The notes under the pieces are model-generated. The model saw only the letters and a program-made list of their open reading frames with translations. It did not search any database and was not told the DNA's origin. From Cupriavidus sp. BIS7 (lineage in GTDB: Bacteria > Pseudomonadota > Gammaproteobacteria > Burkholderiales > Burkholderiaceae), in NCBI RefSeq assembly GCF_000292345.1, contig NZ_ALOU01000039.1, positions 1 through 36,178 of the forward strand: a stretch of DNA of 36,178 bases. Reading direction: 5' to 3'. The position numbers were made by a program, and so were the translations under genes. Positions 33,041 through 36,178 of the stretch are shown here, piece by piece (position 1 is the stretch's first letter; each line of letters starts with the position of its first letter).

Positions 33041-33146
33041 CCAGCGCGGCGGCATATTGGCAGCACCGGCGGGCAGCGGCTGTGGGAGCCTGCAAAGCCT
33101 CCGCCCGCCGGACCGCGTGCCATCTGCCCCTGGCGCCACCTGCGTC

Positions 33147-33182
33147 CTGACTCGCGTCCTGACTCGCTTCCTGACTCGCTTC
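33147..33182. repeat. Three 12-bp tandem repeats
   Basis: CTGACTCGCGTC, CTGACTCGCTTC, CTGACTCGCTTC stand in tandem in the gap before pcaI. Same unit length as the array at 23901, different sequence. Confidence 0.85.
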
Positions 33183-33279
33183 CCGGCGGCAGGCTGTCCG
33201 ATTATCGCCCGCGACGTGGGGCCTCGCCTTGACCCTGTTTTGGCGGCAGGTGTAACCTTTGTTCATTCTGCGAATTGAG

Positions 33280-33294
33280 GTTCGTATAGCGAAC
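33280..33294. promoter_or_regulatory. PcaR-like palindrome upstream of pcaI
   Basis: GTTCG-tatag-CGAAC is a perfect dyad with the same size and layout as the 15-bp PcaR site known upstream of pcaI in Pseudomonas putida (GTTCGATAATCGCAC); 10 of 15 bases agree. It lies 236 bases before the pcaI start. An IclR regulator of PcaR/PobR type is encoded at 20075-20896. Confidence 0.65.
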
Positions 33295-33302
33295 TAACCT
33301 GC

Positions 33303-33335
33303 GTGCAGGCGAACTTTAACAGCAGTTCGCTGCAC
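33303..33335. promoter_or_regulatory. Second GTTCG/CGAAC dyad upstream of pcaI
   Basis: GCGAAC (33309-33314) and GTTCGC (33325-33330) around a 10-base spacer, extended outward by GTGCA and TGCAC. It repeats the half-sites of the palindrome at 33280 in the opposite arrangement, so a regulator dimer or tetramer may bind both. Confidence 0.5.
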
Positions 33336-33488
33336 ATCGCAGCAAGAAGCCGCAAAGACGGCTGACAAGACAACTGCAAGATTGTTGGACCCTGTCCTTG
33401 CCTGCCACCGCGCGCACCGCGGGGCATGCGACGGGACGCCCGTCCAGCACTGCCGGAGACAGCTTTGCGTGCCGCCCTCTTTGCGGCC

Positions 33489-33510
33489 GGTCCCGGCAAG
33501 TTGCCGGACC
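33489..33510 (+). other. Hairpin in the pcaI leader
   Basis: GGTCCCGGCAA and TTGCCGGACC form a 10-bp stem with one bulged C, followed by TTTCC, ending 19 bases before the pcaI start codon. It could act as an attenuator or RNA stabiliser; this is inference. Confidence 0.45.
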
Positions 33511-33529
33511 TTTCCATACTGGAACGCAA

Positions 33530-34213
33530 GTGATCAACAAGCTATATGACTCGGTGGAAGCGGCGGTGGCCGGCATCCACGATGGCGCCACGATCCTGAT
33601 CGGCGGTTTCGGCCTGGCCGGCATGCCGGCGGAGCTGATCGACGCGCTGATTGCCCAGGGCGCGCGCGACCTGACCATCGTCAACAACAACGCCGGCAAT
33701 GGCGACACGGGCCTGGCGGCGCTGCTCAAGGCCAAGCGTGTGCGCAAGATCATTTGCTCGTTCCCGCGTCAGGCAGATTCCTACGTGTTCGACGCGCTGT
33801 ACCACGCCGGCGAGATCGAACTCGAACTCGTGCCGCAGGGCAACCTGGCCGAGCGCATTCGTGCGGCCGGTGCCGGTATCGGCGGCTTCTTCACGCGTAC
33901 GGCCTACGGCACGCCGCTGGCCGAAGGCAAGGAAACGCGCATTATCGACGGCCAGGGCTACGTGTTCGAAAAGCCGATCCATGCGGACTTCGCGCTGATC
34001 AAGGCCGATACCGCAGACCGTTGGGGTAACCTCATCTATCGCAAGACCGCGCGCAACTTTGGCCCGATCATGGCCATGGCCGCCAAGTGCGCGATCGTGC
34101 AGGTCAGCAACATCGTCGAACTGGGCGAAATGAATCCCGAGCACATCGTAACGCCGGGCCTGTTCGTCAAGCGTGTGGTCAAGGTTGGCGCCTCGGCTGC
34201 CAAGGCCGCCTGA
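33530..34213 (+). CDS. pcaI: 3-oxoadipate CoA-transferase subunit A
   Basis: A 227-residue alpha subunit. With PcaJ it moves CoA from succinyl-CoA to 3-oxoadipate in the beta-ketoadipate pathway. The CoA-transferase I pattern GGFGLAGMPAELIDAL is at about 24-41, and the GNLAERIRAAGAGIGGFFTRT segment fits the family. The start is the GTG at 33530, which gives the normal length and MINKLYDS N-terminus; the open frame upstream is non-coding. Spacing to pcaJ is 15 bases. Confidence 0.93.
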   Translation: MINKLYDSVEAAVAGIHDGATILIGGFGLAGMPAELIDALIAQGARDLTIVNNNAGNGDTGLAALLKAKRVRKIICSFPRQADSYVFDALYHAGEIELELVPQGNLAERIRAAGAGIGGFFTRTAYGTPLAEGKETRIIDGQGYVFEKPIHADFALIKADTADRWGNLIYRKTARNFGPIMAMAAKCAIVQVSNIVELGEMNPEHIVTPGLFVKRVVKVGASAAKAA

Positions 34214-34228
34214 GCATAGGAGATACAG

Positions 34229-34876
34229 ATGCAACGCCTGACCCGCGATCAGATGGCCGCCCGCGTGGCCAAAGACATTCCGGACGGTGCCGTGGTGAAC
34301 CTCGGCATCGGCCTGCCCACCCTGGTTGGCAACCACCTGCCGGCCGACAAGGAAATCCTGCTCCACAGCGAAAACGGCCTGCTCGGCATGGGCCCCGCCC
34401 CGGCGGCCGGTGAAGAGGATGGCGACCTGATCAACGCCGGCAAGCAGCCGGTGACGATCAAGGCCGGCGGCTCGTACTTTCACCATGCCGATTCGTTCGC
34501 GATGATGCGCGGCGGCCATCTCGACTTCTGCGTGCTCGGCGCGTTCCAGGTTTCCCAGCGCGGCGACCTGGCCAACTGGCACACCGGTGCACCGGGCGCC
34601 ATCCCCGCCGTGGGCGGTGCGATGGACCTGGCCATCGGCGCCAAGCAGGTGTTCGTGATGATGGAGCACCTGACCAAGCAGGGCGAAAGCAAGGTCGTGC
34701 CCGAGTGCACGTATCCGCTGACCGGCATCGGCTGCGTCACGCGTATCTACACGGACCTGGCCACCATCGACGTGACGCCGGACGGCCTGGTCGCCCGCGA
34801 CCTCGTGGAAGGCCTGTCGTTTGAAGAACTGCAGCGCCTGACCGGCGTGCCCCTGAAGCAGGCCGTAGCCGCCTGA
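34229..34876 (+). CDS. pcaJ: 3-oxoadipate CoA-transferase subunit B
   Basis: A 215-residue beta subunit that carries the catalytic glutamate, Glu48 in LHSENGLLGMG, which forms the CoA thioester. The C-terminal part (YPLTGIGCVTRIYTDLATIDV) is typical of PcaJ. AGGAG lies just before the ATG. It works as a heteromer with PcaI and is followed by pcaF after 28 bases. Confidence 0.94.
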   Translation: MQRLTRDQMAARVAKDIPDGAVVNLGIGLPTLVGNHLPADKEILLHSENGLLGMGPAPAAGEEDGDLINAGKQPVTIKAGGSYFHHADSFAMMRGGHLDFCVLGAFQVSQRGDLANWHTGAPGAIPAVGGAMDLAIGAKQVFVMMEHLTKQGESKVVPECTYPLTGIGCVTRIYTDLATIDVTPDGLVARDLVEGLSFEELQRLTGVPLKQAVAA

Positions 34877-34904
34877 TCCACCACCTAGACGAGCGAGACA
34901 GAAC

Positions 34905-36107
34905 ATGAGCGACGCATTCATCGTTGACGCCATCCGTACCCCCATCGGCCGTTACGGCGGCAGCCTGTCCGGCGTGCGCGCGGACGACCTGGGCGCGGTG
35001 CCCCTGAAGGCCCTGATGGCGCGCAACGCCGGCCTGGACTGGTCGGCCATTGACGACGTGATCTACGGCAACGCCAACCAGGCTGGCGAAGACAACCGCA
35101 ACGTGGCACGCATGTCGGCGCTGCTGGCCGGTCTGCCGGAAGCTGTTCCGGGCGCCACGATCAACCGCCTGTGCGGCTCGGGCATGGATGCCACGGGCAC
35201 CGCCGCGCGTGCGATCAAGTCCGGCGAGGCCAACCTGATGATCTCCGGTGGCGTGGAAAGCATGAGCCGCGCGCCGTTCGTGATGGGCAAGGCAACCTCG
35301 GCGTTCTCGCGCGATGCGCAGATCTTCGACACCACGATCGGCTGGCGCTTCATCAACCCGGCGATGCGTGCCGCCTATGGCGTGGACTCGATGCCCGAGA
35401 CCGCCGAGAACGTGGCCACCGACTACAAGATCAGCCGCGAAGACCAGGACCTGATGGCGCTGCGCAGCCAGGAGAAGGCATCGCGCGCACAGGCAGACGG
35501 TACGCTGGCGCAGGAAATCACCGCAGTCACGATCCCGCAGAAGAAGGGCGATCCGATCGTCGTCGAGCGTGACGAGCACCCGCGCGCCACCAGCATGGAA
35601 GCACTGGCCAAGCTTCGCGGCGTGGTGCGCCCGGACGGCACGGTGACCGCGGGTAACGCATCGGGCGTGAACGACGGCGCGTGCGCACTGCTGCTGGCCA
35701 GTGAAGCCGGCCTCAAGCAGCACGGCCTGAAGCCGCGTGCGCGCATCGTCGGCATGGCAACGGCCGGCGTGGCACCGCGTGTGATGGGCATCGGCCCGGC
35801 ACCTGCCACGCAGAAGCTGATGAAGCAACTGGGCATGTCGCTGGACCAGATCGATGTGATCGAACTGAACGAAGCGTTCGCCGCGCAAGGCCTGGCCGTG
35901 CTGCGCCAGCTTGGCATCGCCGATGACGACAAGCGCGTGAACCCGAACGGCGGCGCAATCGCGCTGGGCCACCCGCTCGGCATGAGCGGCGCGCGCCTGG
36001 TAACCACTGCGCTGTACCAGCTGGAGCGCACCGGTGGCCGCTTCGCGCTGTGCACGATGTGCATCGGCGTGGGCCAGGGCATCGCAATGGTGATCGAACG
36101 GGTTTGA
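34905..36107 (+). CDS. pcaF: 3-oxoadipyl-CoA thiolase
   Basis: A 400-residue thiolase that splits 3-oxoadipyl-CoA to succinyl-CoA and acetyl-CoA, the last step of the beta-ketoadipate pathway. The nucleophile is Cys90 (NRLCGSGMDA), with His356 (LGHPLGMSG) and Cys386 (CTMCIGVGQG). The N-terminus SDAFIVDAIRTPIGRYGG and the length match PcaF/PaaJ-type thiolases more than general acetyl-CoA acetyltransferases, and the position after pcaIJ supports PcaF. Confidence 0.93.
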   Translation: MSDAFIVDAIRTPIGRYGGSLSGVRADDLGAVPLKALMARNAGLDWSAIDDVIYGNANQAGEDNRNVARMSALLAGLPEAVPGATINRLCGSGMDATGTAARAIKSGEANLMISGGVESMSRAPFVMGKATSAFSRDAQIFDTTIGWRFINPAMRAAYGVDSMPETAENVATDYKISREDQDLMALRSQEKASRAQADGTLAQEITAVTIPQKKGDPIVVERDEHPRATSMEALAKLRGVVRPDGTVTAGNASGVNDGACALLLASEAGLKQHGLKPRARIVGMATAGVAPRVMGIGPAPATQKLMKQLGMSLDQIDVIELNEAFAAQGLAVLRQLGIADDDKRVNPNGGAIALGHPLGMSGARLVTTALYQLERTGGRFALCTMCIGVGQGIAMVIERV

Positions 36108-36139
36108 TGGTTCGAAGCTGAGTGCGGCTGATATGCGCT

Positions 36140-36166
36140 CCCCTCTCCCATGCAATGGGAGAGGGG
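36140..36166. repeat. CCCCTCTCCC/GGGAGAGGGG palindrome
   Basis: CCCCTCTCCCAT and ATGGGAGAGGGG pair perfectly (12 bp) around a 3-base loop, followed by gtgggggagaggg at the window end. Such strings recur many times in genomes of this group as interspersed palindromes. It may also end pcaF transcription. The element may extend beyond the window. Confidence 0.75.
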
Positions 36167-36178
36167 TGGGGGAGAGGG

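Larger units (their letters stand above)
33041..33529. other. Intergenic region upstream of pcaI
   Basis: 489 bases without a supported gene. It holds a 12-bp tandem repeat (33147-33182), a PcaR-like palindrome (33280-33294), a second dyad (33303-33335) and a hairpin close to the pcaI start (33489-33510), each listed separately. Confidence 0.7.

Overview
The window is GC-rich, densely packed chromosomal DNA from a betaproteobacterium, most likely a Burkholderiaceae member close to Cupriavidus or Ralstonia. This rests on gene content (2-Cys OhrR/Ohr pair, moxR-DUF58-transglutaminase operon, dodecin, sbcDC, pcaIJF), the many MarR/GntR/IclR/LysR regulators and codon style. No tRNA, rRNA, CRISPR array, phage or insertion sequence was seen. 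All functional calls come from reading motifs; no database search was possible.

Left part (1-11.3 kb): a GIY-YIG protein converges on an ohrR-ohr peroxide-response operon through a shared terminator. Then come a Do/HtrA periplasmic protease, a small conserved-looking protein, a MarR-MFS efflux operon with a clear operator, the three-gene operon moxR / DUF58 / transglutaminase, and a phytanoyl-CoA-dioxygenase-like oxygenase with a Lys where the 2-oxoglutarate-binding Arg is expected.

Centre (11.5-20.1 kb): the most interesting block. On the minus strand lie an ornithine-cyclodeaminase-family enzyme, a haem-oxygenase-like protein with a full di-iron ligand set (HDO type), an aldehyde dehydrogenase, a GlcG/HbpS-like protein, a ferredoxin-type flavin reductase and an FCD-type GntR regulator. 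Divergently on the plus strand lie a permease, a 2Fe-2S ferredoxin, an unrecognised 110-residue protein and a second 2Fe-2S ferredoxin. GTATAC sites, which fit the FadR-subfamily operator pattern, sit in every promoter gap of the block. I read it as an uncharacterised catabolic system in which a di-iron HDO oxygenase has its own reductase and two ferredoxins; the substrate is unknown, and an amine or amino acid is a guess.

Right part (20.1-36.2 kb): an IclR regulator of PcaR/PobR type divergent from a LysR regulator; a small exported repeat protein; a YggT membrane protein divergent from a MarR regulator; a glycine-zipper lipoprotein; a dienelactone-hydrolase-family protein; a small exported protein; dodecin; a decayed fragment of a sigma-54 activator; sbcDC; an exported M20-family peptidase preceded by a nested hairpin; and pcaIJF, which convert 3-oxoadipate to succinyl-CoA and acetyl-CoA. 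A PcaR-like palindrome lies upstream of pcaI. The window ends in a G/C-rich palindrome that looks like an interspersed repeat.
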